Shown: one piece after another, positions 37,771-48,190 of the stretch
Position numbering within the stretch: position 1 is the first letter of the stretch
How the letters are laid out: every line of letters begins with the position of its first letter
Assembly (NCBI GenBank): GCA_016717655.1
Contig: JADKFC010000001.1
Coordinates: forward strand, 248,001 to 312,000
Reading direction: 5' to 3'
Origin: Saprospiraceae bacterium
GTDB lineage: Bacteria > Bacteroidota > Bacteroidia > Chitinophagales > Saprospiraceae
Length of the DNA stretch: 64,000 nucleotides
Notes under the pieces: generated by a model
What the model saw: the letters and a program-made list of their open reading frames with translations, nothing else
What the model was told of the DNA's origin: nothing
The model's database searches: none
Position numbers and translations under genes: made by a program

Positions 37771-40599
37771 TTACGGATAAATAATGAACTTAACATTCCC
37801 AATAATATTCACATTCCCCAAATTTGTCATTGTAGTTCCTGTTCCTATTACATTTGACTTCTCAAAAATGGTTACGTTTTCTAAATTAAGAGTTCCTCTA
37901 TTTAAAATTGCTCTATTTAAGATTTGTACCCGAATAAATATTCACAAACTTAAGTGAAAGTAGTTTTGATCCACTAACATTAAAAACAGGACCTGCAGTA
38001 ACTGCTTTTATAATAGGAATAGTAGTCAATGTCTGATGAATATTTATATTTTTTGAAAGAATGATTGGCCCAGAAGTGAGTTTAATAGTGTCATTACCTA
38101 TCCCATCTGTCAGTGATGGATCAAAACTTAAAGTTGCTCCTTCTGATGCACAAGCTATTGTTCTCCTTAAAGACCCAATTCCATCATCATTAGTATTTGA
38201 TACAATTGTCGAACATTCTGTGTTGGCATTGTAAAGATCACTTTGCCACAAGCCACGGCCGTAAGTAGATGCTCTTAGTTTTGACGTCGGGTAATATATT
38301 TCTAAATCAGTTACTTTACTATTGGCCAAGTCATTAAAATAGGGGATCCAATTTGGATTTGAATTATCAAAATAAAACACACCAATATCAGCACCTATAT
38401 ACACAGCGTCATTGAGGTCATTATTTCTATAAACAATAGTATTTATCGGAATATTGGGAAGACTTGCTGAATTTACATTGATCCAGGAAACTCCGCCATC
38501 TGTAGTCTTAAACACCTTATTGGAAGCATTATACCCTGAAAAAACGATCCATAATTTGTTGGGGTCTGTGTTTGAGATTGCAATATTAGTTGGATATATA
38601 GTGGCTAATGGCAATGTACCAGTTACATCAGTCCAATTAGCTCCCCCATCAGTAGTTTTTGAAACCGCATTTTCTTTTAAAGTATAGATAATCATTGAGT
38701 TCGAAGGATAAATTGCAAAACGAATAATACCCCCTGTTCCTTGTGGAGTTCCTATCGATGTCCAGAGATGGGTATTGGTAACAGCGTCCAAATAGTTTGT
38801 GCTTTTATACAAATCTGCTCTTCCTCCAGCATAACAAGTAGTCGAGACGTTGGGATCTTGAATGATTGGGCTAAAAAATAAAGTTCCTTCAGGAATACCA
38901 TTGCCATTCAAAGTGTGTTGATTGATTCCACCATCGACCGATAATCTATGAGTACCATTTGGATCAGAAGTAACGATGTTTAAATTATTGGTTCTATCAA
39001 TAAATGCACTCTCACCATCACCTCCGCTATGTAAGTCCAAACACCGTTTGTATTTTTTATGTTTCCAATGTCCTGCAGTCCTGTTATCATTACAGCATCA
39101 TCTGAGGATAATGCAACATCTGTTTGCTGTGCAATCTGCAAATCATTGCTTATATCGGTCCATGTCAATCCATTATCTGTTGTTCTCGAAATACTACCAT
39201 CACATGTGGCAAAAGAGTTGTGCTGCTTCCCGGTAAATATTCAAAGCTCTGTATATCGGCATGTACATATGGAGCAATTCCTGGGGTTCCACCTGGGTTC
39301 ATAGGGTCAGTACCATACCAATAAGTGAAAATGCTCCAATTTACTCCCCCATCTGTTGATCTAAAGGAACTAACACCACCAACTGTTACTAAATTTATAT
39401 TTACAGGTGATACGGCAATCGCCAAATCATGAGCAGCTTGTCCGCTATTGCCAGCCGGGGGATAATCTCCACTTAATATATTAGGTGATGTAGATTGGGT
39501 AGCAAATGTTGCTCCGCTATCCATTGATCGATATAATCCTTTATAGCCATGATTTTCATTACCAGCTAAAACATAAACGCAATTTGTATTGGCAGCTGAA
39601 AGACCAATAATACCCTTGAAGTTTCACAAAGAAGGCGGTATTACCGAAGTTACGGGTGACCAATTAATACCATAATTTGTTGATTTCCAGAATATATTAG
39701 AGTTCAAGCCTGTCTTTCCACTGGCATATAAAGTATTAGGATCACCTATTTTAAATTTTATATCGCTAATATTATAATTTAAGTTTAGACTAGTAATGTT
39801 TTGAGTAACCCAACCATCTGTAGTCCTATAAACTCCTCCGTCTGTCGCAGCTAACATTATGAGTGGATTTGTTGGGTCCATTATCAATCTTCTAATTACA
39901 AATCCATCACTGATGCTAAAAGTTAATGCTGTCGGTGTCCATGTGGCACCTCCATCCATCGTTTTTAATATTCCAATACTTTTTTTATCAGATTCCCAAC
40001 TACCTGTTGCCAAATACATTGTAGATGGAGTTGTAGGATGTATGGCTAAATCTGAACAACCAATTACACCTAAGTAATCATTGTTAGAACTCCAATTTGG
40101 TAAAGTAGCATTACCATTTGTTGTTTTCCAAAGTCCACCATCATGTGTACTTACATACATTGTGTTACTGTTTGTTGGGTCCAATCTTACAAAATCTACT
40201 CTACCGACCCCGGCATCATATCCTGTTGGTCTTGAAGGTGGCCCAGATGTGTCCAATTTCCAGCTCTTGTACCGCTTTGATCAAATAAGTCTCTATTATT
40301 TCTTTTCAAGCTACAAAATTTGGGTATGTAGAATTAATTATTGACAAGTCGCCTGATGGAAAAACTCTTGGCTTGGTCAATGTTTCCCATCTCTTAAAGA
40401 CTTTGTATCCATTTCCTTTAGTAATTTCTTTTCCTTGCCAATATTTATAGAAATCTTTCTGAATGTCATAAAAATTTGCATTTTTATTCTGACTTCTCAA
40501 TCTCCAATCGACTGAATCATTGTTGATTTGTCCACTACCAACCAAAGGTAATATGCATATTAAAATGGACGCTAACCAATTAGGTGCATTTGAATTCAT
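37771..40599 (-). pseudogene. Large BNR/sortilin-like exported protein, several frameshifts
   Basis: Five open pieces plus linking frames make one protein of about 940 residues. It starts with a signal peptide (WLASILICILPLVGSGQ), continues with repeated BNR/Asp-box-like blades (GGLWKTTNGNATLPNWSSN, KTTDGGVSWINV, VYRTTDGWVTQNI) and ends in a beta-helix-like tail (GTLNLENVTIFEKSN). Breaks lie near 40260, 40310, 39600, 39160, 39010 and 37913. Asp-box propellers occur in glycosidases and adhesins; no catalytic residues can be assigned. At 2.8 kb it is very large for a cassette. Confidence 0.65.
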
Positions 40600-40632
40600 T
40601 TTTTTAAACTCATTTTTTTATTTTTAATGTGA

Positions 40633-40763
40633 TAGAACGTTTTGCAACTATACGCAGGCAGGGATTTTAACCACTGAACTTCCTACGAAGAACTGAACTT
40701 TAAATTTATCACTTCCCCCTCCGAAGCACGAAACCCCCTGCTTGCGTGTAGGTGCTGTTATGC
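40633..40763 (-). repeat. attC site 19
   Basis: Ends TAGAACG and GTTATGC. The arms TGCAACTATACGCAGGCAGGG and CCCTGCTTGCGTGTAGG pair. Long class, with GAAGCAC inside. Confidence 0.8.
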
Positions 40764-40807
40764 CTTCGCCCTTCTTTGTCAGTCATGTTTTGTCTTGTCA
40801 TACAATT

Positions 40808-41326
40808 TCAAATTCTTTTGGGTAAATAACCGTTCCCGATATGTTTTAGCCCGTCTTTAACCAATTCAATTGCCATAAAAACATTTGAAGGAACGTCAAA
40901 CGGTGCTTTGATATTCCATTTGTCGGCTGGTTCAAATCCGAATTTGGGGTAATAATGTTCGTGTCCCAAAACGATAATCGATTTAAAACCCAAATCTTTT
41001 GCTGCTTCAAATCCTTTTCTTATGAGTTGTCCGCCAATTCCTTTTTTTTGAAACTCGGGTCTAACTGCCATTGGTGCAAGTCCTAAACTTTCGTGCAGGT
41101 TTCCATTGCGGTCTTTTATTTTGATTTTCGTAAATAAAATATGTCCAATGATTTTATTGTTTTCGATCGCCACAATAGAAAGTTCCGGAACAAAAACTGC
41201 GGAGTTGTTTCTTAAAGCGCCCACCAATTTTGCTTCGTTGTCCTGTCCGAAAGCAGTATGATTAACTTCAAAAACATCTTTGAAGTCGTCCTGTGTTTCT
41301 TGCCTTAATGTTATTTGTTCTGTCAT
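40808..41326 (-). CDS. GNAT-family N-acetyltransferase
   Basis: 172 residues with the GNAT fold. Motif A is LGLAPMAVRPEFQKKGIGGQ (acetyl-CoA pyrophosphate binding Q/R-x-x-G-x-G), then SIIVLGHEHYYPKFGFEPA. The closest known pattern is the YhbS-like group. The substrate could be a small amine or a protein N-terminus. Single-gene cassette, intact. Confidence 0.85.
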   Translation of the reverse strand: MTEQITLRQETQDDFKDVFEVNHTAFGQDNEAKLVGALRNNSAVFVPELSIVAIENNKIIGHILFTKIKIKDRNGNLHESLGLAPMAVRPEFQKKGIGGQLIRKGFEAAKDLGFKSIIVLGHEHYYPKFGFEPADKWNIKAPFDVPSNVFMAIELVKDGLKHIGNGYLPKRI

Positions 41327-41364
41327 TCTGTTTCTGTTTGCAGTGTCGTCTTTTTAGGGTGAGG

Positions 41365-41458
41365 CATAACGTTTTCGGGCTTGGCGAAGGTGGGGTTTAG
41401 AAAGTACAAATGTTCAGCCTAGTACTAAAGCCCCACTTTTGCCAAACCCATGTTAGCG
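41365..41458 (-). repeat. attC site 20
   Basis: Ends CATAACG and GTTAGCG. The arms TTCGGGCTTGGCGAAGGTGGGG and CCCCACTTTTGCCAAACCC pair strongly. Intermediate length (about 94 bp). Confidence 0.85.
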
Positions 41459-41472
41459 GTTCGGGCTTTCTG

Positions 41473-41958
41473 TCAGAGGGTTTCAGTCATTTTTCCCAAG
41501 TTTATTTTCTCTGCTTTTGTAAATGTTATCTCTCTTACATTTTCCATATTTCCCCATAGATAATCATTTCCTTTGAGCCAATTTGTAATTTTCATTCTTG
41601 AATTCAATCTTTTTATTTCAATGTCTGACGCTTTTCTTCTGTCGCCAAGCTGTCCGTAAAGTTTAATCGCTGGATAACTTTCAAATTTCCCTTTGAATAG
41701 AGAAGTCAACCAAAAAATAGTACTGCTGTTTACTCCTAAAATACAGATATTCTTATGGTCTTTACTATTTTCTGGAAGTTTGGTCGGAAACTTTTCAAAG
41801 TAAAATCCCGTCTGATTGCTGTTTAGGAATAAAGAGCCAATTGGCGTTACTGTCAGGTTATCATCTTTGTCAACCGAAGCAATAGAAACGTGAAAATTCG
41901 TCTTAAAACATTTGTTGAAATGTTTTCTTATTTCTGTCCAATTTGTCTGAATGTCCAT
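41473..41958 (-). CDS. Pyridoxamine-phosphate-oxidase-like flavoprotein
   Basis: 161 residues. HVSIASVDKDDNLTVTPIGS, FYFEKFPTKLPENSKDHKNI and IKLYGQLGDRR form the split-barrel FMN-binding fold of the PNPOx-like superfamily. Likely an FMN- or F420-type oxidoreductase or a flavin-binding protein; the substrate is unknown. Single-gene cassette. Confidence 0.7.
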   Translation of the reverse strand: MDIQTNWTEIRKHFNKCFKTNFHVSIASVDKDDNLTVTPIGSLFLNSNQTGFYFEKFPTKLPENSKDHKNICILGVNSSTIFWLTSLFKGKFESYPAIKLYGQLGDRRKASDIEIKRLNSRMKITNWLKGNDYLWGNMENVREITFTKAEKINLGKMTETL

Positions 41959-42022
41959 ATTATTATCTGTCTGAATTAATCTCTTACTATTTTTGACTTT
42001 CTTGGGTTGTCATAGCCTGACC

Positions 42023-42087
42023 GCTAACGGCTTAGCTTTGAGACGTGGTTGCGATAGCAGCCATGTACATCAAAGCCTTTGTTCTCA
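42023..42087 (-). repeat. attC site 21
   Basis: Ends GCTAACGG and GTTCTCA. The arms GGCTTAGCTTTGAGACG and GTACATCAAAGCC pair. Short class. Confidence 0.75.
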
Positions 42088-42101
42088 GTCGTTTTTTATT
42101 G

Positions 42102-42702
42102 TTAAGTATTTAATTGTATCTTCAAAGGTATATATCTGTTTATTAATATCATTAATTGCTTTACTTGAAATGATATTTTTTGTAGATATTGTGAATACAT
42201 TCCAGTATTAAACTTAATTCGATTCGGCTTAATTCCTTGAATCGTATTTGACAAAATTCTTATTGAAGGTATTTCATTATATTGCATTTGAAGCTGTAAT
42301 TCATACTCTGAATTAGATCTTAAGTATAAGGTATCTAACTTTACAAGTGAAGTAACTTCATGGAAAGAATCATTACAACTCCAATTAACCCAATAATAAT
42401 AAGGTTCAGGTGGCTCATACATCTTATCATTTTTTCCAATTAGTTAAATTTGAATAGATGGTATTTTTAACTTCATTTGTAACTGCTCCATCTTTCTCAA
42501 TTTGCTTAATTATTGTGTCCAATAATGGTAAAATACTTTGAGTTTTAGACTTAAATCCTGAATTTTCAATTATTGATATACGTTGACCATTAAATACCAA
42601 GATATATTTGTCTTTTACAATCTTATAATCATTCGATTTTTTACAGCCTAATACTGTTGTAATCACAACCAAGAAGATAAAAATATAAAGCATTTTATTC
42701 AT
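42102..42702 (-). CDS. Lipoprotein, unknown (frameshifted)
   Basis: The first part has a lipoprotein signal (FLVVITTVLGCKKSN), the second begins KMYEPPEPYYYWVNWSCNDS. They join at a run of six T on the plus strand (42430-42435): removing one base gives NWKNDKMYEPPEP and a protein of about 199 residues. No family recognised; an envelope lipoprotein. Confidence 0.55.
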
Positions 42703-42741
42703 CTTTCAAACCCACAAGTTTTATTTTTTTGTGAAATGTCT

Positions 42742-42795
42742 GAGAACGGATTGCAGCTAAGCCATCGTTTTAATGTGGCTTAGGTGCTGTTGTGT
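42742..42795 (-). repeat. attC site 22 (shortest)
   Basis: Ends GAGAACG and GTTGTGT. The arms GCAGCTAAGCCA and TGTGGCTTAGGTGC pair around a small loop. About 54 bp. Confidence 0.7.
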
Positions 42796-42831
42796 ACAGT
42801 TATCTTTTCAATAAGGAAAAATATTTTAGTT

Positions 42832-44192
42832 CTAAACGATAAAGGGGTTTCTTCCTGACAGTTTTTCTTCGATCATTTCAATTATTTCTATGTCGTCAAT
42901 TAATATAATAAGTTTACCATCACTGAGTAATTCTTTTTGTTGTTCGAGCAGTTTTGATTTACCACCAAATCTTGACATTATTAGCACAAAATTTCAGTCT
43001 TTTTTTGAGATATTTCGTCGTTGAAAACATCGTGTCATATTCAATTTCCTCACTATAATTTTTAAATTCAACAATCAATAATTTTGCATGAAAGTCACTA
43101 TTGATGCGTCCCCAAAAGGAACCAGAATCCTTGAAATTATTATGTATAATAAGATCTCGTCTTAGACTGTCCTCATCGTTGGATGCTTGCGTTTCCGAAA
43201 TATAACGGGTAAAGGAATCTGAAAACAAAAATTTGAATATTTCTGCACTGATTTTCTCATAGTTAGGCCAGCCTGATTTACCTAAAGAACAATTCTTTAG
43301 TTCTTTGATTAATAATTGTCCTTGATCTGTACTACTTGCTTTAATAATTTTCAAGTTAGGCAGTCTAGATTTGATAAATAGATGAATTATCTCACTATGT
43401 TTATTATCAAAATGGCGATAGGTTAATTCACTAATATGCCGAACCTTTATCCCTTCGTCTTCGAACATATTAATAACTATATCATCAGGTTTAGTAGTAA
43501 ATAAAACTTGTTTATGATAGCCTATTGTTGCTCGATTTAAATTTTGCATTGTTTGGTCAAGTAACTCCTTTGTAATTTCATTACTGTGAAATACTTTCAA
43601 ATATTCGTTAGTGCTAATCCCGTCAATAGTTAAGTACGTATTATCCTTTTTATTTATTTCAACTTCAAAATTTTGAGTTCGAATAAAGAAACATACAAAC
43701 TGTACTAATTCTGAGTCATCTGCATGTTTAAGATAAATGCCAAGAAGTTCTCTATGTATGTGTTCAATAGAAAGGATATTCTCTGGGATTTTCCAATCCG
43801 ATTTATTAATGCCGAACCATGACCAAGAAACTAAAGGCGCATTTATTTTTTCAAAGTTAAATGGAGGTCTTGGGCAAAAATCATAAACAAAATCATCTAA
43901 ATAAACTGATATATCAGATTCATACTGATATGTTTGGACTCGTAAAACAATCTTGTCGTTTCTTTCATCACAAAAATAAGCTTTAACCAGTTTATTATTA
44001 TGAACAAATTGATTTGCAATTGAAGGATAATGAGTGTTTATATAGCTTCTATACTCAGATACTCCTTCAAGTAATTGCCTTTTGACTCCTTCGTACTTTT
44101 CTTTATCTAACTGGTAATGTTTGTTCAAAGTCGAATCAATCAGATTCTTATTTTTCTTAGATATTTCTTCTATGATTTTTTTGAATCTCCAT
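42832..44192 (-). CDS. PD-(D/E)XK-like nuclease (frameshifted)
   Basis: About 450 residues when two one-base breaks are repaired. The start MEIQKIIEEI overlaps the preceding gene and requires removing one A from a seven-base run (44176-44182). Near 42980 the frame moves to LIMSRFGGKSKLLEQQKELL, ending IIEMIEEKLSGRNPF. The C-terminal third has RRDLIIHNNF, a candidate catalytic Asp, followed by LLIVEFKNYSEEI, an E-x-K core. This matches the restriction-endonuclease-like fold. With the small upstream gene it forms a two-gene, defence-like cassette. Confidence 0.6.
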
Positions 44193-44541
44193 CAGTTCTT
44201 AGCCTAATTCTCAGATTCATTCCCTTACCTGAAAAGTCATAAATTAAATTAACTTCCTCCTTTAAGTGGTCAGGCAAATTATACGACGACATTGTTAGCC
44301 TATTTAAATGGTACATCAATTCACCACCATACCAAATCTTACCTATTAATAAATCGCATAATTGATCTGCAAGATGAACCACTAACAAACTTTGCTCCTC
44401 TGATAAGTCACCACAATCTTCAGAATTAGCTATATCAATACATTTTTGAGGTAAATCTATTTCTAAAAGTTTATAGTTGTCAATTTCCGTCAATAAACTG
44501 GATAATTCAATTTTTAACTTGACGAATTTGCAGAAGCTCAT
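44170..44541 (-). CDS. Small partner protein of the nuclease cassette, unknown
   Basis: 123 residues, helical and acidic (NSEDCGDLSEEQSLLVVHLA), ending LRIRLRTDGDSKKS. No family recognised. Its 3' end overlaps the start of the nuclease-like gene by about 23 bp, suggesting translational coupling. A fused single gene is an alternative if the A-run indel is resolved the other way. Confidence 0.5.
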   Translation of the reverse strand: MSFCKFVKLKIELSSLLTEIDNYKLLEIDLPQKCIDIANSEDCGDLSEEQSLLVVHLADQLCDLLIGKIWYGGELMYHLNRLTMSSYNLPDHLKEEVNLIYDFSGKGMNLRIRLRTDGDSKKS

Positions 44542-44624
44542 TTTTCTTGGATCTTACATAAAGAATCAAACAAGGTGACTAATTTCTCAAAATATATTCG
44601 TGTTTCTGTCATATTCTTATTGTA

Positions 44625-44688
44625 CACAACGGTTTGTGTAGCTGATGCGCCAAACGATAGTGGGCGTGGCAGCTACACGATGTTATAC
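44625..44688 (-). repeat. attC site 23
   Basis: Ends CACAACGG and GTTATAC. The arms GTGTAGCTGATGCGCC and GGCGTGGCAGCTACAC pair; gene-free-cassette type. Confidence 0.85.
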
Positions 44689-44881
44689 TACGTGGCAATT
44701 CGACTTAGACTTCTGTACGTTCCTTAACAGATGAACCTGTCTCTGAATTTGCAGAGGTACACAGTTATTGGGTTTGCACAGAAGATAGTTTAGTCGAAGC
44801 AGTGTGGATTAATATTTTAGATAGTTAAGATTTATCATCATTTATAGGTACATCGATTTTTAGATGGAGTGGACCATGGAG
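44689..44881 (-). ncRNA. Gene-free structured cassette, copy C
   Basis: The core is 44699-44798. Outer arms TTCGACTTAG and TTTAGTCGAA, middle pair TTCTGT/ACAGAA and tip CTCTGAATTTGCAGAG are present. The AGAT/ATCT inner pair seen in other copies is lost here. Confidence 0.55.
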
Positions 44882-44946
44882 ACTAACGTTTTGTACACCT
44901 GCCGTACGACCGATAGGGAGTATGGTCATGGTGTACGTTGTTATAT
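44882..44946 (-). repeat. attC site 24
   Basis: Ends ACTAACG and GTTATAT. The arms TTGTACACCTGCCGTACGACC and GGTCATGGTGTACG pair. Short class. Confidence 0.75.
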
Positions 44947-44964
44947 GGCGTATTCCTTGTGCAT

Positions 44965-45384
44965 TCAGTTTAACCATCCGTATACAATTCTCTTATCTTT
45001 ATTTATTGCTATACCATGTTTAAAATTATTAGACCTATATTTTGGAAGATTCAGTATGTCTTTTTCAAACCATTTTGAATTCTTGATATTCAATCGTTCC
45101 GTGTATTTCTGTTCAAATCTAATTAGATTTTCTTCTAATATTTCAATTTCTGAACTTTGGAGTTGATAACTAAATATACATGTGTTTCTATCTAAGTCAT
45201 TTTTTACATATATTTTCTTCATTTTTTTGTTTACAAGTTCTTTGGGTATCCACCCTTTTTCAAAGTAGTTTTTATTCAATGCTTCTTCATAAGTCGCAAA
45301 ATTTGATTCAATTGTTTCAAAACTACATGATGCTAAACAAATGCAAATAAGAATAGAGAATAAAATTATTCTGTTTAATTTCAC
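44965..45384 (-). CDS. Small lipoprotein, unknown
   Basis: 139 residues. Lipoprotein signal (LICICLASCSFET), then a mostly alpha/beta domain (KKMKKIYVKNDLDRNTCIFS) and an intact stop. No family recognised. It is the second gene of a two-gene cassette, 5 bp after a broken small gene. Confidence 0.6.
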   Translation of the reverse strand: MKLNRIILFSILICICLASCSFETIESNFATYEEALNKNYFEKGWIPKELVNKKMKKIYVKNDLDRNTCIFSYQLQSSEIEILEENLIRFEQKYTERLNIKNSKWFEKDILNLPKYRSNNFKHGIAINKDKRIVYGWLN

Positions 45385-45388
45385 ATTT

Positions 45389-45650
45389 TTAAAACATAAA
45401 GTTCACCATTTTTAAGTTTGCGAAAATTATTTTTGCTTGCTCATCGTCAATTTTTCCTTCATTTTTCAATATTTCAGTCGTAGATATTATACCTTCAATT
45501 TTATCAATGAGATGGTTTTAGGTTAGTAAATTTAATATCCGATTTAATATTTTAGTATCTTTTGACATAATGTCAAGCCCATTTAGTCTAAACAACTCAC
45601 AAATCTCTGTTTCGTAAGATTGATATTTTATTTATTTTTTCTCAATTTTT
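45389..45650 (-). pseudogene. Broken small gene upstream of lipoprotein
   Basis: A minus-strand frame reads KYQSYETEICELFRLNGLDI up to NLLT-stop, and one base later continues NHLIDKIEGIISTTEILKNE to a stop at 45389. A one-base change joins them into a helical protein of about 80 residues. The start is lost in an A-rich run near 45640. No family recognised. Confidence 0.4.
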
Positions 45651-45662
45651 ACTTTTATGACA

Positions 45663-45727
45663 TATAACGTTGAGGCTATGTGATGGATGAAGCGATAGCG
45701 AATCTATCATCATAGCCAATGTTGTAG
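45663..45727 (-). repeat. attC site 25
   Basis: Ends TATAACG and GTTGTAG. The arms GAGGCTATGTGATGGAT and ATCTATCATCATAGCC pair strongly. Short class. Confidence 0.85.
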
Positions 45728-45800
45728 CTAGTTTTTCTATGATCCTGGTCCTGATTGAATTCTAATGATTAAATTATTTCCTTCACTATATATTCTCATG

Positions 45801-46469
45801 TTATGTATGCAACAATCTTCTAATAATATAAAGATAATATATTATTTTTTTAAAATAGTTTTCTTCAATATCCCTGATCTTTTTTGAACAATATTTCAAT
45901 AATGAATTGACGTAATGTATTATCTGATAAGTATTTAAATTACTGAATTGCAATTCATTTTCATAATGCTCCCAATGGCCATGTTCAATATATTTTACAG
46001 CGTTGTTTAGGGTATAATAGCGCATATTATACCAGCCTTCTCCATCACTATAATTTGAATATTCAAATGAGTCTAATTTTCCTAATTCATTTGCGAAATC
46101 CAATAAAACATCATTTTCCCAACAATTAGAATTATGGCCTTTTATGAATTTAAAAGAAGGATACTTGGACAAATAATAGTCAAATACAAACCCAATTGAT
46201 AAATCTAAAGAATCTACAACTCTTACCCAAGATCCTTTAATGTTATTCTTTGAAGTTAATATTGTTGCAGAATCAGCTTCTAATATTTTTAATTTACTTC
46301 CAGTTGGAATTAATTTGATTACTTTACTATTTATGCTTTTATCTAATCTTAGATTTAGCCCAGTTTCAGGAATTACATAAACATTGTCCCCAATTGAATA
46401 CGTTTGTCCGCAAACAAATATTACTCGTAAGCTCACAATGACAATTGCTATTGAAATTTTAATGGACAA
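45801..46469 (-). CDS. Exported SH3-domain protein
   Basis: 222 residues. Signal peptide (MSIKISIAIVIVSLRVIFVC), then a bacterial SH3 domain at about 25-95 (VYVIPETGLNLRLDKSINSK, VIKLIPTGSKLKIL, GSWVRVVDS). SH3b domains usually bind cell-wall components. The C-terminal half is helical with no recognised family, and the last 20 residues look like read-through of AT-rich DNA, so a late frameshift is possible. Confidence 0.65.
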   Translation of the reverse strand: MSIKISIAIVIVSLRVIFVCGQTYSIGDNVYVIPETGLNLRLDKSINSKVIKLIPTGSKLKILEADSATILTSKNNIKGSWVRVVDSLDLSIGFVFDYYLSKYPSFKFIKGHNSNCWENDVLLDFANELGKLDSFEYSNYSDGEGWYNMRYYTLNNAVKYIEHGHWEHYENELQFSNLNTYQIIHYVNSLLKYCSKKIRDIEENYFKKIIYYLYIIRRLLHT

Positions 46470-46496
46470 TTATTTATAGTTAAACATTAATAATAA

Positions 46497-46516
46497 TTAG
46501 CTACACGATGTTATGC
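46497..46516 (-). repeat. attC half-site 26
   Basis: Only the right arm TTAGCTACACGATGTTATGC remains; the left arm is replaced by AT-rich DNA upstream of the SH3 gene. A truncated site of the gene-free-cassette type. Confidence 0.6.
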
Positions 46517-46707
46517 TAGGTGGTAATTCGACTATACTTTTGTACTTTCCATTAAAGTGGACATTTCCATGCATTTGAAGAGGTAGTCCGTTATTTGGTA
46601 AGGATAAAAGATAGTCTAGTCGAAGCACTGTAGATTAATATTTTAGGTAATTAATTTTTATCATCAATTCTTGGTACATCGATTTTTAGATGGTGTGGAC
46701 CATGGAG
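46517..46707 (-). ncRNA. Gene-free structured cassette, copy D
   Basis: The core is 46527-46624. Outer arms TTCGACTATAC and GTCTAGTCGAA and inner pair GGAC/GTCC. Almost the same sequence as copy A, 17 kb away. Confidence 0.55.
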
Positions 46708-46771
46708 CATAACGTTTAGGCTATGTGATGGTTTAGCGATAGCTAAACTATCATCACAGCCGTTGTTACTT
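46708..46771 (-). repeat. attC site 27
   Basis: Ends CATAACG and GTTACTT. The arms AGGCTATGTGATGGTTTAG and CTAAACTATCATCACAGCC pair almost perfectly. Identical copy at 50228. Confidence 0.9.
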
Positions 46772-46782
46772 GTAGTTTTTCT

Positions 46783-47601
46783 TTACACATTTCGAAAAGG
46801 GATAAGCGAGTTTTGAATTTTCAATCTTTTATTTGTAGACATAGTTGCTAAAAATCTCTTTATACCAGTTTCGTGCAAAGAACTCCCTAATGGATGAATA
46901 GTTATGGATCTTAGATCCTTTTCTATATCAAGGTTTAGTTTAATGAATTCAACGACAACACCATTTTTTGAAATTCTGAAGTTTACGTCTTTATGATGAT
47001 TTTCTGGAAGTGCAATAAGTATTCTAATTTCTTCTTCTCTTGACGGCGTCAATGTTTAAATAGTAGCCATCTTTTCATTTTACATATTTATTGAATTTCA
47101 TTACTAGGTTATTTAAAATGTTCCTTTTCTAATTGTTATCATCAATATTCTTATACTTAAGTAAATCTTTTTAAACGACTTTATAAATTTTTTCAATTGT
47201 TGATATTGTTGGACTTCATTATACAGTAACTCAACCATAAATATCACTCCAAATTCTTTTCTATTTCTTTCGATTATGTTGTTGATATTTATTCCAAGAT
47301 TATAACCATTTCCTTTTGCATAATAATTCCACATGGAAAGCGAATCATCGTTTTTACTAAATGAGAGAACGTAGTAATCATGAATTCCATACGTAATTCC
47401 AAAATATGATTCACTAAATAACTCTTCATATATTGACTTACAATCATGGTTTGTTTTAAATAGTCTTGAAAGTATAGTATCGAAGTATTTATGTTCAGAT
47501 GGATCGTTTAAAAAGGAAATATGACTACAATGAAGTTCAGAACTTTTTAAAATTCCCATTAGGCCATCACCGCTCGTATAATGATATATTGTTTCTATCA
47601 T
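46783..47601 (-). pseudogene. DUF2971-family protein, copy 1 (frameshifted)
   Basis: Two frames make one DUF2971 protein of about 270 residues. The N-terminal part has IYHYTSGDGLMGILKSSELH, CSHISFLNDPSEHKYF, VLSFSKNDDSLSMWNYYAKG and YNLGIN, the family hallmarks. The C-terminal part has REEEIRILIALPENHHKDVN. They are separated near 47053-47160 by indels in A/T runs. DUF2971 proteins are found near phage-defence genes, but the activity is unknown. A near-identical copy fills the first cassette position at 50303. Confidence 0.75.
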
Positions 47602-47618
47602 TCTTTTCAATAATTACA

Positions 47619-47682
47619 AGTAACGGTTTGTGTAGCTGAAACGCCACACGATAGTGGGCGTTGCAGCTACACGATGTTATAC
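47619..47682 (-). repeat. attC site 28
   Basis: Ends AGTAACGG and GTTATAC. The arms GTGTAGCTGAAACGCC and GGCGTTGCAGCTACAC pair; gene-free-cassette type. Confidence 0.85.
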
Positions 47683-47875
47683 TACGTGGCAATTCGACTT
47701 AGACTTCTGTACGTTCCATAATAGATGAACTTGTCCCTGTATCTCAAGAGTCAATCTGTTATTTGGAAGGCACAAAGGATAGTTTAGTCGAAGCACTGTA
47801 GTTTAATATTTTATGTAGTTATGATTTATTATCAATTTTTGGTACATTGATTTTAAGGAGGATTGGACCATGGAG
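47683..47875 (-). ncRNA. Gene-free structured cassette, copy E
   Basis: The core is 47693-47792, with outer arms TTCGACTTAG and TTTAGTCGAA and inner pair AGAT/ATCT. Near-copy of G at 48191. Confidence 0.55.
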
Positions 47876-47940
47876 TATAACGGTTGGTGTAGCTGCTGCG
47901 CCTTAACGATAGTAGGCGTAGAAGCTACACGATGTTATGC
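47876..47940 (-). repeat. attC site 29
   Basis: Ends TATAACGG and GTTATGC. The arms GTGTAGCTGCTGCGCC and GGCGTAGAAGCTACAC pair. Confidence 0.85.
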
Positions 47941-48130
47941 TACGTGGCAATTCGACTTAGACTTTTGTACGTTCCATAAAAGTGGACAGGTCTCTGCATT
48001 TGAAAAGGTTGTCCGTTATATGCAAGGCACAAAGAAAGTAAAAGCGAGGCACTGTAGATTTTATTTTTAAGTAGTTAAGATTTATTATCAATTCTTGGTA
48101 CAACGATTTTAGATGGTAGGGCCCATGGAG
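47941..48130 (-). ncRNA. Gene-free structured cassette, copy F
   Basis: The core is 47951-48047, with inner pair GGAC/GTCC and middle pair TTTTGT/ACAAAG. The right outer arm is altered (GCGAG instead of TCGAA). Confidence 0.5.
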
Positions 48131-48190
48131 CATAACGGTTTGTGAAGCTGAAACGCCACGATAGTGGGCGTTGCAGCTACGATGTTATAC
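48131..48190 (-). repeat. attC site 30
   Basis: Ends CATAACGG and GTTATAC. The arms GTGAAGCTGAAACGCC and GGCGTTGCAGCTAC pair. Slightly shortened relative to site 28. Confidence 0.8.
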
